A stretch of DNA of 64,000 nucleotides from Mortierella sp. BCC40632 (taxonomy: Eukaryota > Mortierellomycota > Mortierellomycetes > Mortierellales > Mortierellaceae): assembly GCA_011634665.1 (NCBI GenBank), contig WAEK01000008.1:1481501-1545500 (forward strand), given 5' to 3'. The position numbers were made by a program, and so were the translations under genes. Under the pieces are notes generated by a model. It did not search any database, was not told the origin of the DNA, and saw nothing but the letters and a program-made list of their open reading frames with translations. Positions 30,229 through 43,064 of this stretch are shown piece by piece; position 1 is the first letter of the stretch; each line of letters starts with the position of its first letter.

Positions 30229-33200
30229 ATGGATCCACTACCACCCTCTCAGCACTTCCCCAGCTCAACAGATACACCAGACACAGTACAACAACAGCAC
30301 GAGAACAATGATACAACCTCCACGGCAAATCCTTCTTCTGTATTAGACAGCCAGGAGGAGCAGACTATTGAAGATGTCATCGTAGATGAATCTCGGTACC
30401 TCCCTCCACCTGTCGCTGTTACTGGCAATGCTGCTGACCCCAAGCAGTCTTCAATCCCCCTACCAGACGTCGATGCATTTGCAAACAAGGACACGGACGA
30501 AGAATCCCCAATGCCGTACTCACCATACTACATCAACCAGCTGGAGAACGAGAAAGAGTCGCTCCCGCCTATTGCATCATATAACAGTTCGGTCTTTCCT
30601 CCAAATCCCAATCCACGTTCACTCACTCTTCCACCCTCTTTACAGTTCCATCTCGGAGCCTGCCAGCCCGCAACGGCACCTCCAGAACCCAACACTACGA
30701 GCCATGAAATCAATTCTCAGCCCGCATCCATGCGTCCACTTCCAAGCGATCTGGAAATGCAGGTTCATGCAGGCCATAATCACCAAATACATTACCACAA
30801 TCATCCTCTACGAACCTCCACTACTATGCCTTCCCTTCCAGCTCATTCCTCAAACAACAGCCATTATACACATTATACAGCGGGTTCGTCCAACAACCAA
30901 GGCGGTGCTGCCCAGCCATCAAACCTGCTTCCTCTCTCAGAGAGGCGGAGACAAAGCACCGAAATCTCGACGACGAGCAACAACACAGGGAGCACTGCTA
31001 CGCGTACTAGTGAGAGCAGTGGGGCTAGCACGGCGGTAGCAGAGAACAGAAGAACAGGAGGCTCTGGCTCCTCAGTCTCATCTTTGACCCCTGAGAGAGC
31101 GTCCGATACTCATGGTCCACCTCAGCAACAACAGCAACAACAGCAGCAGCAGCAGCAGCAGCAGAAGCAACCATCACAAGCGCGTGCACCACAGAGCATT
31201 CCAAGCGAGCCTTCATTTCATCATCACACTTCAGCAGCATCGTCTTCTTCTTCGTCGCAGAATCCAGTCCAAGGTCGATATTCGCTCCTTCAGCAGGCAT
31301 CTGCTTTGTTGACACCCCAAGGAAGACACAAGAGAGAAGCACAACGTCAGCAGTACAATGTCACCTGGGATGAAAAGAATCTACGACAAGAGGCTGCAAC
31401 TGGCTCGGCACAAGGTCGCCGTCACCAAACCAGAAGCAGTTTAAGCAAAAGGAACCGACTTGGTGGCTATGCTGGCTATGGTGGCAACGAAGGTACCAAG
31501 AAGACAGGCATCCCAGGACGAAACGGCGAGGAGCCAGAGACGAACGTGTTCAATTTTATCAACATCATCCTTGACGTACCACAAAGCCCAAGTTGGAAAC
31601 AGACGGTCCTCAAGCTTTTGAAGGCCCTGGCTGTCCTGACTATTTCATACTTTGTGCTCATGGCACTTTATTTCGCAGCAGAGGTAACATTAGTCTTCCC
31701 ATGCTATTTGTACCTGCAAGAGAAATGGGGTTCATTTTTAACCTCCTTTTTTTTCATGCTTGTAGTATAAATCTGTCGATCGTCTACAAAATTTTAGCGT
31801 ACTTGTCGTAGACTTAGACTACTCGATGATCGGCAACAAGTTTCTTAACTTTACGCAAAGAGACAACAAGAACAAAGGACAGATCAACTGGTCAGTCCAA
31901 TCCGGATACAAAGATATGGAGGCTGTGATCAGTGATGTCGAGAATGGCAACTATTGGGGCGCCATAGTTGTACAGCCCAACGCATCAACGATGCTAAACA
32001 AAGCACTTTCAACACCGCTCCCTGATTACGATCCGACCAAGGCTTTCAAGTTTATTTATGACGGCGGAAGGGACCCATTGGTGGTCCGTCCCTACATCGT
32101 CGCAAGCATGTACACGCAATTCCTAGAATTCTCAAAAGAGTTCAACCCACTTTGGATTTATTTTGTACTCACATTCGCGGATACCAACAATGCATCGTTA
32201 ATTGGTTTAGCGGATGCACCACAGGTTCTGGGAACGCCTGTAGCCTTTGAAGAACTGGATGTTCACCCTCCAACAGCTGGGATCATTACGTCCGCCACCA
32301 CGGTAGCGTATATCTGGATCTTTCTAGTTGCCGGAGGGAGTACCTATTTGGTAGCTCATATCGTCCAGCCAACAACTCGGCGTACAACGGTGGCGAGGAC
32401 AATGGCTATTCTCTTGGTCCCACTCTTTGCTTTTCTCTGCTCGCTCTCAATGGCATACAGCGTCTTATTGCGGATATTTGGAGTACCGTTTGAGTCCTCG
32501 GGCCAGTTCCTATCAGTCTTTGGAGGGATGCTACTGCTCCAGTCTGCCGTGGCGTCATTGGTACTCTTCCTCATATTTTTGATTCCGGTGGTCTTCATAC
32601 CCTCAATCACAGTGACCTTTGTGGTTATGAATGTGATTGCGGTCTTTCAACCGGTCGAGCTTATGCCGCCTTTCTATCGATGGGTGTACGCGATGCCCTT
32701 TCTGAATGCTGTCCAGATGGCCCGATTTGTCCTTATGGGATCCTATAACAGGATGAATTATAATCTCCCAATCTTATTTGCTTGGATCATGGTCCCTATC
32801 ACGCTGCTGCCATTTGCAATTACAAGACAGAAACGCCTACTGTTAGAAGTCATGGAACTTGAGCACCGTGAACAGCAGCAGGAACTTCAGCAACGTCAAC
32901 AATACCAGCACTACCTACAGAAGCGATATGACGAAGATTATTATGGATATTACAAAAAGGGAAAGCGGTACCAGGATGACAAAGAGTACTATGGATATTA
33001 CAGGAAAGGAAGACGACTCCAAGATGACGAAGATGACAGCTATTTTACGGACATGCACTATGAATATCAAGATGGAGAGGATGAAGATGATTACGAAGGT
33101 GGCCCGCCAATCAAGCGCGACAAACGGACGCTTGAACGTGCGCTCTCTGCTCGACACGGACGAACAAGTGATGGAAATGAGGAGGAAGATGACTGGAGAG

Positions 33201-33739
33201 GAGCCACTGCTCGACACAACGAAGAAAGAGATGATGACGAGGAGAGTGTCAGTCATAGTTCACACGAAACTGGCGAAGATGATACCTCAACCTCGACGAC
33301 GAGTAACGAGCGGAACAACCGATCTGGCCAAGATGAAAGTCATGGGGGTCATCGTGATCATGGTCATGGCCATCAAGATACACTTCCCGCGTCGAGCGTG
33401 GCTACCCATGGCCAAGATCGCGCTCAGCTGATCCCGCCGCCACCACCAAGTCTTCAAATGAACAAGACAGGAGGCGGAACTTTGGCTGTCTCAATGCTAC
33501 CTAGTGCGCCTCCAGAATCCCAGGTCTTTGATACAGGATATCTATCTCAGCGCGAACACCCTCATTTGCCTCCTTCTGCACCCCTACCCCCAGGCACACC
33601 GAACCAACCGACGACAATTGTACATATAAACAACCAAGATAGGACTCTAATTGAGATGCCAAGACTGAACCGGCACCCCTATGCCTCTGAATTGGTTGCC
33701 TCGCAAACAAAACAGCTGGAACCCAATGAAGTCAAGTAG
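30229..33739 (+). CDS. SNG1-family (DUF3533) membrane protein
   Basis: Two exons, 30229-31683 and 31766-33739, give about 1142 residues. After a roughly 455-residue low-complexity N-terminal part rich in Ser, Pro, His and Gln (poly-Q near 31125-31165), a first membrane segment lies at about 462-485. Then comes the DUF3533 signature: LVVDLDYSMIGNKFL, YWGAIVVQPNAS, then YDGGRDP, with about five further membrane segments from about 658 to 840, including FYRWVYAMPFLNAVQMARF. Yeast SNG1 is linked to resistance to nitrosoguanidine and other compounds and acts at the plasma membrane; the mechanism is not settled. The C-terminal tail (about 850-1142) is long, charged and His/Asp-rich and contains a direct repeat (YYGYYKKGKR / YYGYYRKGRR). 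Both tails are unusually long for the family. It converges on the gene at 33885. Confidence 0.85.
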
Positions 33740-33884
33740 GATAGAGATACAATATTTTTTTTTATTTCTACAGACCTAATGAATATCGGGGTTCAGCCTA
33801 GACCGAATAAAACTTATTTACAGAGTTTGGTAGCCTACAACAACTACATCTACAACAACAGACTATTGATTCGTCTTTGTTTGT
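33740..33884. terminator. Shared 3' region of two convergent genes
   Basis: Only 145 bases separate the stop codons of the SNG1-like gene (+) and the poly-Q/RGG protein (-). An AATAAA for the plus-strand gene is at 33806-33811, and a reverse AAATAA lies within ten bases of it (33814-33819), so the transcripts probably overlap or end in the same short stretch. Confidence 0.5.
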
Positions 33885-35342
33885 TTAGTGGATACGAACA
33901 GGCTGAGGTGGGGGCTTGTATCGTGATCGTCTGGACGAGCCTTGCGAGTGCATATTGAAACTCATGTTCATGGTCGCCTGTTCCAAAGAATCCATCCTTT
34001 GCAGCTGCATATGCGTCGGTCGACTCCCCTGGGTTTGCGCCATTAGCATCTCTGGGTGCAGTCTTCCATTCCGGCCAGGGGCATCACCTCTGTTCTCTGC
34101 AAACGAATTCAAGGCGATATACTGCATAATTTCATGTGCTCGAGGAACGGAGATGTCACCAGGGGCAGTAGCATTTCCTGGAGCGGATGACCAAAGTTGC
34201 TGTTGCTGTTGTTGGGAGCGTGCTTGCTGAACTTGTTGGTAAAGTTGTCTCTGATATGCTGTCAGTTGTTGGATAGCCTGCTGTTGCTGTTGAAATGTCT
34301 TTCCTCGTCGAAGAGTGGGCACTTGGGCGTGGGAACCCGAAGACCCTTGACCTCCACCTCCACCCATGCCTCCATTTCCATTTCTACCACCCCCTCTACC
34401 GTTGATCCCTCCACGACCATGGCCTCCTCCACGACCACCTCGACCACCACCTCGATCAAAGAATTGTTGTTGTTGGAACTGCTGTGGGTGCTGTGCTCGA
34501 GATGGATGCGCAGTATTAACGGGTGAGAAGAATTGATCCAACGCAAGAGATCCTGTCTGGACAGACCCCCCAAAGGCTTGTGCCAATGTTAGCAGTCCAG
34601 ACTTGGTTGCTTGGTGTTCGCGCTCGCTTCCACCCAGTAACTTAAACAACATGGCATCTGTCTGCTGTTGTTGCTGTTGTTGCTGTTGTTGTTGCTGTTG
34701 CTGCTGAAGTCGATGTACAGAGTCTATTGCGGCTCCAGCGTCCATCTCAGACTCCATCCGCCGCATAAACTCAGTCAGCTGAGCAAACTGAAATGGACAG
34801 TCCTTGGCAAAGCCAGTCATCAATCGGAGGAATAGAGCCTCGTCTCGCAACCGAAGCTCTTGTAGCTTTGTCAAGAACTCGATCTGGGCCGCTCTCTGTT
34901 CACGTTCAGCTTCAGCCGCCTGGAGAAACGCCCATGGGCCGGGAAGGAACTGGGAAGGAGTCGGCGCAGGCGCAAAGAGTGTTGATGGAGGATCAAGCTC
35001 CATCATGCTCGGCTCGCGACGAAGTGCACGCATGGAAGGTAAATCAACATCCATGAAAGATTTATGGCGAGTCGTCTGGCGCCGTAGAAGCGATGGTGGG
35101 CCACCCATGCCGTTACCATTGCTGGTCAGGGTGCCAGTCCTGCGAAGAGAGGCAACACTTCCATATCCACTATTGCCCATGCTACCAAAAGCCCCTCCAG
35201 GGTTTTGCGTGGGCATGGATGTAGACTCCGCCGATGAACCGGTGATGTTTCGGCGACGAAGCTCGAGAGGACGCCGCTTGCGATATACAGTTGGGGCATG
35301 CTTCAATATCGCTAGCCTGGACTGACCGATTTCTGGCTTCAT
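33885..35342 (-). CDS. Poly-Q and RGG-rich protein of unknown function
   Basis: A single coding exon of 485 residues from the ATG at 35342 (MKPEIGQSRLAILKH). A basic N-terminus (YRKRRPLELRRRN) is followed by a Ser/Gly/Arg linker, a Glu/Arg-rich helical segment that may be a coiled coil (AEREQRAAQIEFLTKLQELR), a glutamine tract, then a strongly Gly/Arg-rich block of RGG and GRGG motifs (about residues 295-345) and more Gln-rich sequence. RGG boxes are common in RNA-binding and granule proteins, so an RNA-related role is plausible, but no RRM or KH domain is visible. The frame stays open about 17 codons upstream of this ATG; TTTTTGTTCAG just before it looks like a splice acceptor, so a 5' UTR intron or an upstream coding exon is possible. 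Confidence 0.7.
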   Translation of the reverse strand: MKPEIGQSRLAILKHAPTVYRKRRPLELRRRNITGSSAESTSMPTQNPGGAFGSMGNSGYGSVASLRRTGTLTSNGNGMGGPPSLLRRQTTRHKSFMDVDLPSMRALRREPSMMELDPPSTLFAPAPTPSQFLPGPWAFLQAAEAEREQRAAQIEFLTKLQELRLRDEALFLRLMTGFAKDCPFQFAQLTEFMRRMESEMDAGAAIDSVHRLQQQQQQQQQQQQQQQTDAMLFKLLGGSEREHQATKSGLLTLAQAFGGSVQTGSLALDQFFSPVNTAHPSRAQHPQQFQQQQFFDRGGGRGGRGGGHGRGGINGRGGGRNGNGGMGGGGGQGSSGSHAQVPTLRRGKTFQQQQQAIQQLTAYQRQLYQQVQQARSQQQQQQLWSSAPGNATAPGDISVPRAHEIMQYIALNSFAENRGDAPGRNGRLHPEMLMAQTQGSRPTHMQLQRMDSLEQATMNMSFNMHSQGSSRRSRYKPPPQPVRIH

Positions 35343-35907
35343 TTCCTGAACAAAAAAGCAGAGATGGGAGAACTGAAAAGTGATGGGAAGCAAAAGCAGT
35401 GGCAGAGAAAAGCGAATGGAGGATGAATGGGACGTGAGTCTAGCCTAGGACAGAAGACCCGATGACTGAGACCACAATGCAATCAGAAAAAAAATAGGGG
35501 CCGCTGCAGAACGAATGGCAGACCAAGGAAAAGGAGTGAGGATGAGGCACTGAGCGGAGAGTGGCAGAGATGAAGAAAAAGAAAAAAGAAAAAAAGAAAG
35601 AAGAAATGGCGATGACTTTATGCGGAGACGACCTTCTGGGCGATGATGGACTAAAGAGGTGCAGGCTCACAGGCTGCTCTTGTTCAAGTGAGTCGCACCC
35701 CTGAGAAAATTTGCCACCGCGCCTGAGAGGTGAACTGTGACTTCGTTCCTGCGATGGTGGCAAAATGGAACAAACCCGCGCGGTATTACACAGAGTGGTG
35801 GTTGACGGGACGAATGGACCTGTCCCTATCCTATTCTCTTCTGTTGATGGTGGTGTTGGTGGAATTTGGTTTCTGTTTCTTTCTTTATTTTTATTTAACA
35901 AACTGCT
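35343..35907. promoter_or_regulatory. Upstream region of the RGG protein gene
   Basis: This region lies between the RGG-protein start and the end of APS kinase, both on the minus strand. On the coding strand it is strongly pyrimidine-rich around 35570-35610. The open frame 35440-35901 on the minus strand is low-complexity and I read it as leader sequence. Confidence 0.45.
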
Positions 35908-37050
<1,143 letters not shown>

Positions 37051-40000
37051 GTTGATAGATAGTTTGTTAGAGGTTGAAAAGGCGAGATAGTGAGAGGTGG
37101 GTGAGGGTATATGAGTGAGGAGAATGAATGCAAATGGGAATCGAGGAGCAGGAATGAGAGAATGAAGAGAATGAGAAGAATGAAGAGCGGTGAAGAGAGA
37201 AAAAAAAAGTCAAGGAAAGAGACAAAGGTGACAGTTTCGAAAAATCCTTTATCAAGGGAACGAGCCCTGAGATCAGCCTGGATGGCGCTATGTGATGGAT
37301 TTTGCACGCCTTCCAGCCTGACTGGATAGTCACCCTTCTACCCTCTGTTCGTTTTCCCGCTTTTCGGACAGGACCAGGCCGCGCTTCGTACGTCTTGTCT
37401 GAAAATCGGATCCCCCCGGCGCCTTCCTTCGGTCACAGAGAGCGTACTCTGGGCCATCAATTTCTCATCCATCTGTTCTCTGATTGGCTGCAACAGCCAG
37501 TCCTCCACCTGTTGGAGCAGTCACCACGTTGGGTGAAAAATTGCATTGTCTCCTTCAATAGGGAGGGTGCTCACTAGACTATCGCCTACGACTACATTGC
37601 GAGAGCTGGATCGTCGCAACGTCATAGATTACTCAAGGAATTATGTCGTACCTTCCTTTCCACCGACTTGGCTGTTGTAGTAAAAGGCTTTATTGGGGCA
37701 GTCGCTCGGATATCGAGCCTTGAGTGCACCTGAGTCGGTTTGTGTTTCGAATAGCGCCTATTTTCACCTACTCTTTATCATCCCTCCCAATGGCTACCTA
37801 GAGCTACTTGCCAGCGCTGGCTTCAAGGCGAGGAGTAAAAGAGATAAGGACGTGTTTGTCAAGAGATTAAAGGCTTAAATGCCACAGAATATGCATAGAA
37901 TTGATGGAAATCGATGGTGTTCTCTCTCGAAACCAAGACGACATAGGCTACTCGGTTGATGGAATTGCCTTGCCACGACAGATGCCCTAGATGGGTACAC
38001 CGTCCAGAACACTTAATGAGAGCCTGTCTTTTCTCTTACACCAAATAGTCTCCGGCCACCGGCCTCGCCGTTGCTGTCATGGCGAAAACAGATTGGGTCA
38101 TTATCACATATTTTACAAACAAGTGAAGAAGAAACAAGCCTTGTAGTAAAGCTGATTGTCTTGTACATGTGGAGCCATCGGACTTGACCATTGTCACCAC
38201 TCACTTAAGCACAATCCTGTACTTTGAGGATGATGAAGCCATAATAGGTCTTGCGGGAAGCCATGACTGACCCAATCCCTTTTGTCATGACTAGGGACGA
38301 CCACAACTACTCTTCTGCCACCCTATTGTTCATAAACCCTTTCCAATCATGAAGTTAGCACCTACCTCAAGACTGTAAGGTTTTCAAGAGTATACCGCCA
38401 AAATTTTGAGTGATGTCCCACACACCCTACTCCCAGGTTTTTTCCTGAGTTCGCAGCCGGCAGGAACACAAGAGCCTCCATGACAGTCTCCAATGGGAAC
38501 TTGTCATTTAACCCTCTGTCTTGTTTACTACCCTTGGACTAGATGTTGATAAATCGAAGGGAAGTGGGAAGACCCTTTTTAAAAAAAAAAAAAAACAGGC
38601 GGGACATGACCAGAGCACGAAATGAAGGACAATGGTTCCATATACTTACATTGCCATTGCTACTGACTGTCTTGCCCATTTAACCTCAATAAGATGGGTC
38701 ACGGTTGTAAGAAGTTTATGCATTGCGACGTAAATATATGTGCTCGGATCTTAACTTCATTTCTTGAGTTAAGAGACGATTATTGAGCAGAACGATTTAC
38801 TCACTTCAGCAACTAATAAACAACATTTGAGAGAGTCATCTAGGATAATGTTTTCTCAAGTGCACCACAGGAATGGGGAGGTAATGCTGACCCGCTGAAC
38901 CGAAATATAGCGATGGAAGTGAAAATCGTTGATCTTTCTATGCAAAAATCACAAACCATCCAATGCCTTGGCAAGAGGAGACAAGGAAGAGAATAAAAAG
39001 CGCGGCTCAATTCCTCAGTCCCATCTCTCATTGCCTTCCATCCTATGCTCTCTGCACCTAACTTATAAGATAACAAAAATATGCGACTTTGAATTCTGTC
39101 CTTACACTATGAACCCCCACTGATCCCCGAGCTACTCCCAAACACCCTGTCCTCGATTTAGGATGCAACCGCATGTCCTCCAACACGACCGGAAATGGAA
39201 AGAGTCAAAGTCGTACCCCATTCCAACTGGTAAAATATCTCACCCTCTCATACTTTTATGAAAAGTCGAAGATTGGCTGAAAGGACAAGGACATGAACAG
39301 TACATCTTGGAAACCATGGAAAGCTAGACCTAGAGAATTACTAGCGGAAGGTGTATTGAGCAAGTCGACCAAGTCCTTCAGTCTCTCAGTCAAACAAAAA
39401 GCGGTTTAACCAACAAACACTGAAGCAGGTTACGGCAGAGAAAAGATCAGTCGACCAAAGGTGCCAAATCCATCAGCCAAATCGAAATGCACTGTCGTGG
39501 ACTGGAAGCGAACACCAAAGGAACAAGAGATAGATCTCGTGTCCTTATTAGGCAATGCCGCACCGATGGAATGAAAAAAAAAAAAAAAGTTCGCTCAAGA
39601 ATACAGAATGATTGCCAATAGCTCACTTGAACTTGTTGGAGAGTCAGCAGGCGCAAAAAGGGACAGAAAAAACTAAAGTCATCATCGTAAAGGGCATTGG
39701 GAAGTTTTCTTCGAATACGAGACTATCCTCCTTGCACGATTCCTTCCAACCGTACTGTAATTAAGATAGTATGAAAGGGGCTGTAATAAACCCACTTGAT
39801 CCACAAGCAGGCTTGAGTCCAGACTACAGTAGTCAACTCCTGGAAGATCATATGTATTAGTGTAATTCTCAATCCCTCTTACCCATTGTCTGGAGGATTT
39901 GATAAAATACATTTTTCGTTAGCGGCAGAAGCAGCCCCAGTTTAGGAAAGCCGCCCTTTTATCTTTCCTATTGTCTAATAGAAGAGTGTCTACGTGATAA

Positions 40001-40374
40001 TCCTCGCCAAAATTGTCGTTGCAGTCGTCGCTATAGTCGTTATCGTCGTCCTGGATATGTCTTCGTATTTTGATTGGAAACACTAAGCTTGACGAGCGAA
40101 AGATATGACTAGAGAGAGAATGCTACGAGAGTGAGGTTCTTGAGGTTTCTGGGTTCCTGAGCAGGCAGTCACTTTAACAGCAGTGTTGGTCATAAAGGAC
40201 TACAATACTTCACTAGTCCTTGTTCTGGCCGGCAAATGATGTATGGCTCTAGTTACAAACAAAATATAGTGCTCAGTAGCAGCTCCTCATGGACTACATT
40301 ATGATGGCGACTGTTGTGGTGCTTTGTGGTCTCTTCTACTGACATCAAACTAAACTACTTTGTTGTATTTCTGT
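37051..40374. other. Gene-poor intergenic region
   Basis: The first 300 bases should contain the APS kinase promoter (purine-rich on the plus strand, pyrimidine-rich on the coding strand). The rest shows only short open frames without domains. There is a GTCGTT-type short repeat near 40015-40050 and A tracts near 38579-38595 and 39574-39588. I see no RNA gene and no intact coding gene. Confidence 0.5.
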
Positions 40375-40568
40375 CTAAACCACCAGCTGCAAGGCGTTTG
40401 TCTCGGGATCGTTAAATGTCGGGTCCTCAGCCTTGATCGCGGACTAAAGAAGAGAACGATAGATAGGGGAAGGAGGAGTACAGAACTCCAAACCCACTTA
40501 ATGCTTTTTGTCCCAGCAGGTGTACCTTGAAAGCGGATGCAAGAGAGGGAGTTCTTGGGAGTTGTTGT
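40375..40568 (-). pseudogene. Orphan terminal exons of an unknown gene
   Basis: On the minus strand two small exons fit together: 40568-40526 and 40443-40375, with an 82-base intron that has GTACAC and CTTTAG ends. The joined reading is protein-like and ends ALQLVV and stop; it includes KAEDPTFNDPETN. No upstream exon with matching phase was found, and the F-box gene starts only 350 bases further on, so this is probably a fragment of an eroded gene. A second fragment in the same orientation (40810-40700, reading HPIVESIQQSKLRHEEHY) supports that view. Confidence 0.35.
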
Positions 40569-40699
40569 CTGTTAACGCCTTGTGAAGTAAGCAGGTGTAA
40601 TTGACGCGAAGTAAAAACAGTGCCTCCACTGCAATTAAAGAGACTAGAACACGACCCTGTGAAGGATGAGTTGGCTGAGACGACAAGGATGTTCCATTC

Positions 40700-40810
40700 T
40701 TAGAGTCCCATGGGGTAATGCTCCTCATGCCGCAGCTTGGACTGCTGAATTGATTCGACAATTGGATGCCCAAGAGTATGTTCTGCGGCATCCTTTTTGA
40801 AAGTGGGCTC
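40700..40810 (-). pseudogene. Short protein-like fragment
   Basis: A minus-strand stretch between two stops reads KKDAAEHTLGHPIVESIQQS and continues KLRHEEHYPMGL. Its composition is more protein-like than the surroundings. It may belong to the same eroded gene as 40375-40568. No family was recognised. Confidence 0.3.
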
Positions 40811-40919
40811 TCAGTCGTTGACTACGCCTCGAATGATATCCTTTTTAACCTCCACTCTCTTCTACCTTCTCTCTTTCCTTGTCCTCCTCCTCCTTCCCTA
40901 TCCCTTCCTTTGACCAAAA

Positions 40920-43064
40920 ATGGCCCCCTACCTTCTACCCAAAGCAAACTCTAGCGATCTCTTACTTCATGCTCTAGAAACAACAGAAATCGCACTCCTG
41001 GTTCGGCAAGAGCTGAGGGGTACTGACCTCAAGAACTGCGTCCTAGTCTGCAAAGCCTGGTGGCAACTCCTAGCGCCATATCTGTGGGAGAATATTTATA
41101 TCGACTACGACTTCAGCAAATCTCACCTGGGTTACTCTGATGCTGATAGCACAATCGTGTTCAGGAACGGACTCGCGGCAAAGTCTCTGACGCTGTCAAT
41201 CTACTACCCCTTGGATGTTGACGGATCAATCGCCTACATAACCCAAAGATGCAAGAATGTCGATCGCCTCCATCTCAAGCTTTTCACTCCCTATCTCACA
41301 ACCACTACGGATCCAACATACATACCCGAACAGCAGAGTCCATCTTCGGAACTCAATGCATCGTCCAAAACGGATGAGGAAGTTCCAATCTTGGACATGA
41401 TACTCTCTAATCTCTCGAACGTGTCAGACTTGACTCTCTCTTTCGCCAACTCCGATTTGGCACCTCAAGTCATCTGGTGTGCTAAACAACTTTCAAGTCG
41501 ACTCCGTTCACTTTCACTTCGCGGTGGATTGAAGTGCCCGGGTTACATTGTCCACAAAAACTCTTGTTGCGATTGGGATCTGATAACCGACGTCGTTCGA
41601 GAGCTTCCAAAACTAGACACACTTTCCGTCCATTGGAGGAATACAATCTCTATCCCTGGAGGAAGTTGGCGCGACAGGGTTGGCACTCGGACAGAACCTG
41701 TCTTGACAGCACCGTCCAGCCTGAGAAATCTAGAGATCTCGGATATCTACTTTGAAAATGCGACGCTGCTTGATACACTCTACGAGACCTGCCCAAACAT
41801 CCGCACACTTCGATTGTTCTCAGCTAAAGCCTCGGCCTCAGCTAACATCGACAACTCTATTCGTCGTCTTTTACAGTCCTGCAAGAGCCTTAGCAAACTA
41901 CAATACTATGGAAATCCGTCGTCGAATCTCAGCAGCGCTATCTTCCAAGATAGTTCGCATATGTGGACTCTTCTATCAGAACTGGCTTTATCAGCATCTA
42001 ACTTGGAGGTTTCTGAGATTGAACTACTTGGAAACAATGCCCCCTTTTCATTATCCAAGCTCGACATAAAGGATATCGGAAGCATTGATCAGTTCACAGC
42101 AGTAATCAAGTCATTCAGTACTCTGAGTTCTCTACGGCTTTCAGGAAGGATCGATGAGGTACTCTCTTCGTACCGTATACACAATGCAGAGGCGCAATAT
42201 TATCGGATTTGTGAGATACCCTTTTTCGCTTCAGGAGCAACTCTCCGACATCTGGATATCTCTGATCTCCTCATCCAAAGTTATGTTATTCATGAGCGAC
42301 TCTTTGACAAGATTCAGCAATTAAATCAATTGGTGCATCTTGCAATTGATTTCGATCATCTTGTTAAGGCGGACCTGGAGTTGACCTGGCCATACCTCTG
42401 TGACCCGGAAGAGATGAAGCATAGAAACTCACTACCGATGTGGTACAAGGCGAATCGTTCACTATACGATACATCTCTCGCACGATTCCCATATCCATTC
42501 TGGACGCGGTCCCATGCAGTCTTGGCTTCGAAGAAGAGATATAGAGAGCGGTGTATTCAAAATCGCCTTCAGCTCGCTCGTCAAGGCAACATCGATCTTA
42601 GTAGCGACGACTTGCATTTGAGTGGGGATGAATCGGAGAAAGACTCGGAGGAAGAACTTGACTGCGGTCCCAGCCCTTCCCCGCGTAAAGCTATTTACGT
42701 TCTAAATACTCAGCCATTGAATGGTGGGGCAAGTGCCGAAACCAATGCAACTGATGTATCTCATACCAATTCATATCCCCCCTCCCCTACCTCTGCCAAG
42801 GCTCAGGCGAGAAAGACAAACTTTTTTGAGCGAAAATTTCGTCTATTCAGTCACCTTCGCACCCTTTATGTTCATGAAAGTGAGCCTGCGTATTCCAGGG
42901 ACTTTGCTGCAACTGGTCATTTTTTGAGCTTGCACATGGTGCATGGAATTGTTGGTATGTCGCCCAAGTTGGAACGTCTCTCATATCATCAAACCCTCAA
43001 GCTAGACATTAGTCGCGCAAGGAAGGCTTATCAGCATATTGACTTTTACCCCGTTCGGCACTGA
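40920..43064 (+). CDS. F-box protein, separate subfamily
   Basis: A single-exon 714-residue protein starting at the ATG after a CT-rich leader. An F-box-like motif lies at about residues 16-60 (EIALLVRQELRGTDLKNCVL then CKAWWQLLAPYLWENIYID). A leucine-rich helical body follows with irregular LRR-like repeats (LRSLSLRGG, LRNLEISDIYF, LRHLDISDLLI). Near residues 560-585 is an acidic serine-rich segment (SSDDLHLSGDESEKDSEEEL), a likely disordered, phosphorylatable loop. The F-box suggests an SCF ubiquitin-ligase adaptor, with the repeats selecting an unknown target. It lacks the split 16-base first exon of the A/B/D family and does not align with them beyond the general layout. A poly(A) signal AATAAA lies at 43103-43108. 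Confidence 0.85.
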   Translation: MAPYLLPKANSSDLLLHALETTEIALLVRQELRGTDLKNCVLVCKAWWQLLAPYLWENIYIDYDFSKSHLGYSDADSTIVFRNGLAAKSLTLSIYYPLDVDGSIAYITQRCKNVDRLHLKLFTPYLTTTTDPTYIPEQQSPSSELNASSKTDEEVPILDMILSNLSNVSDLTLSFANSDLAPQVIWCAKQLSSRLRSLSLRGGLKCPGYIVHKNSCCDWDLITDVVRELPKLDTLSVHWRNTISIPGGSWRDRVGTRTEPVLTAPSSLRNLEISDIYFENATLLDTLYETCPNIRTLRLFSAKASASANIDNSIRRLLQSCKSLSKLQYYGNPSSNLSSAIFQDSSHMWTLLSELALSASNLEVSEIELLGNNAPFSLSKLDIKDIGSIDQFTAVIKSFSTLSSLRLSGRIDEVLSSYRIHNAEAQYYRICEIPFFASGATLRHLDISDLLIQSYVIHERLFDKIQQLNQLVHLAIDFDHLVKADLELTWPYLCDPEEMKHRNSLPMWYKANRSLYDTSLARFPYPFWTRSHAVLASKKRYRERCIQNRLQLARQGNIDLSSDDLHLSGDESEKDSEEELDCGPSPSPRKAIYVLNTQPLNGGASAETNATDVSHTNSYPPSPTSAKAQARKTNFFERKFRLFSHLRTLYVHESEPAYSRDFAATGHFLSLHMVHGIVGMSPKLERLSYHQTLKLDISRARKAYQHIDFYPVRH

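Noticed and set aside
35440..35901. Minus-strand 153-codon frame upstream of the RGG protein
   Set aside because: Low-complexity Ser/Phe-rich sequence in a pyrimidine-rich leader between two minus-strand genes.
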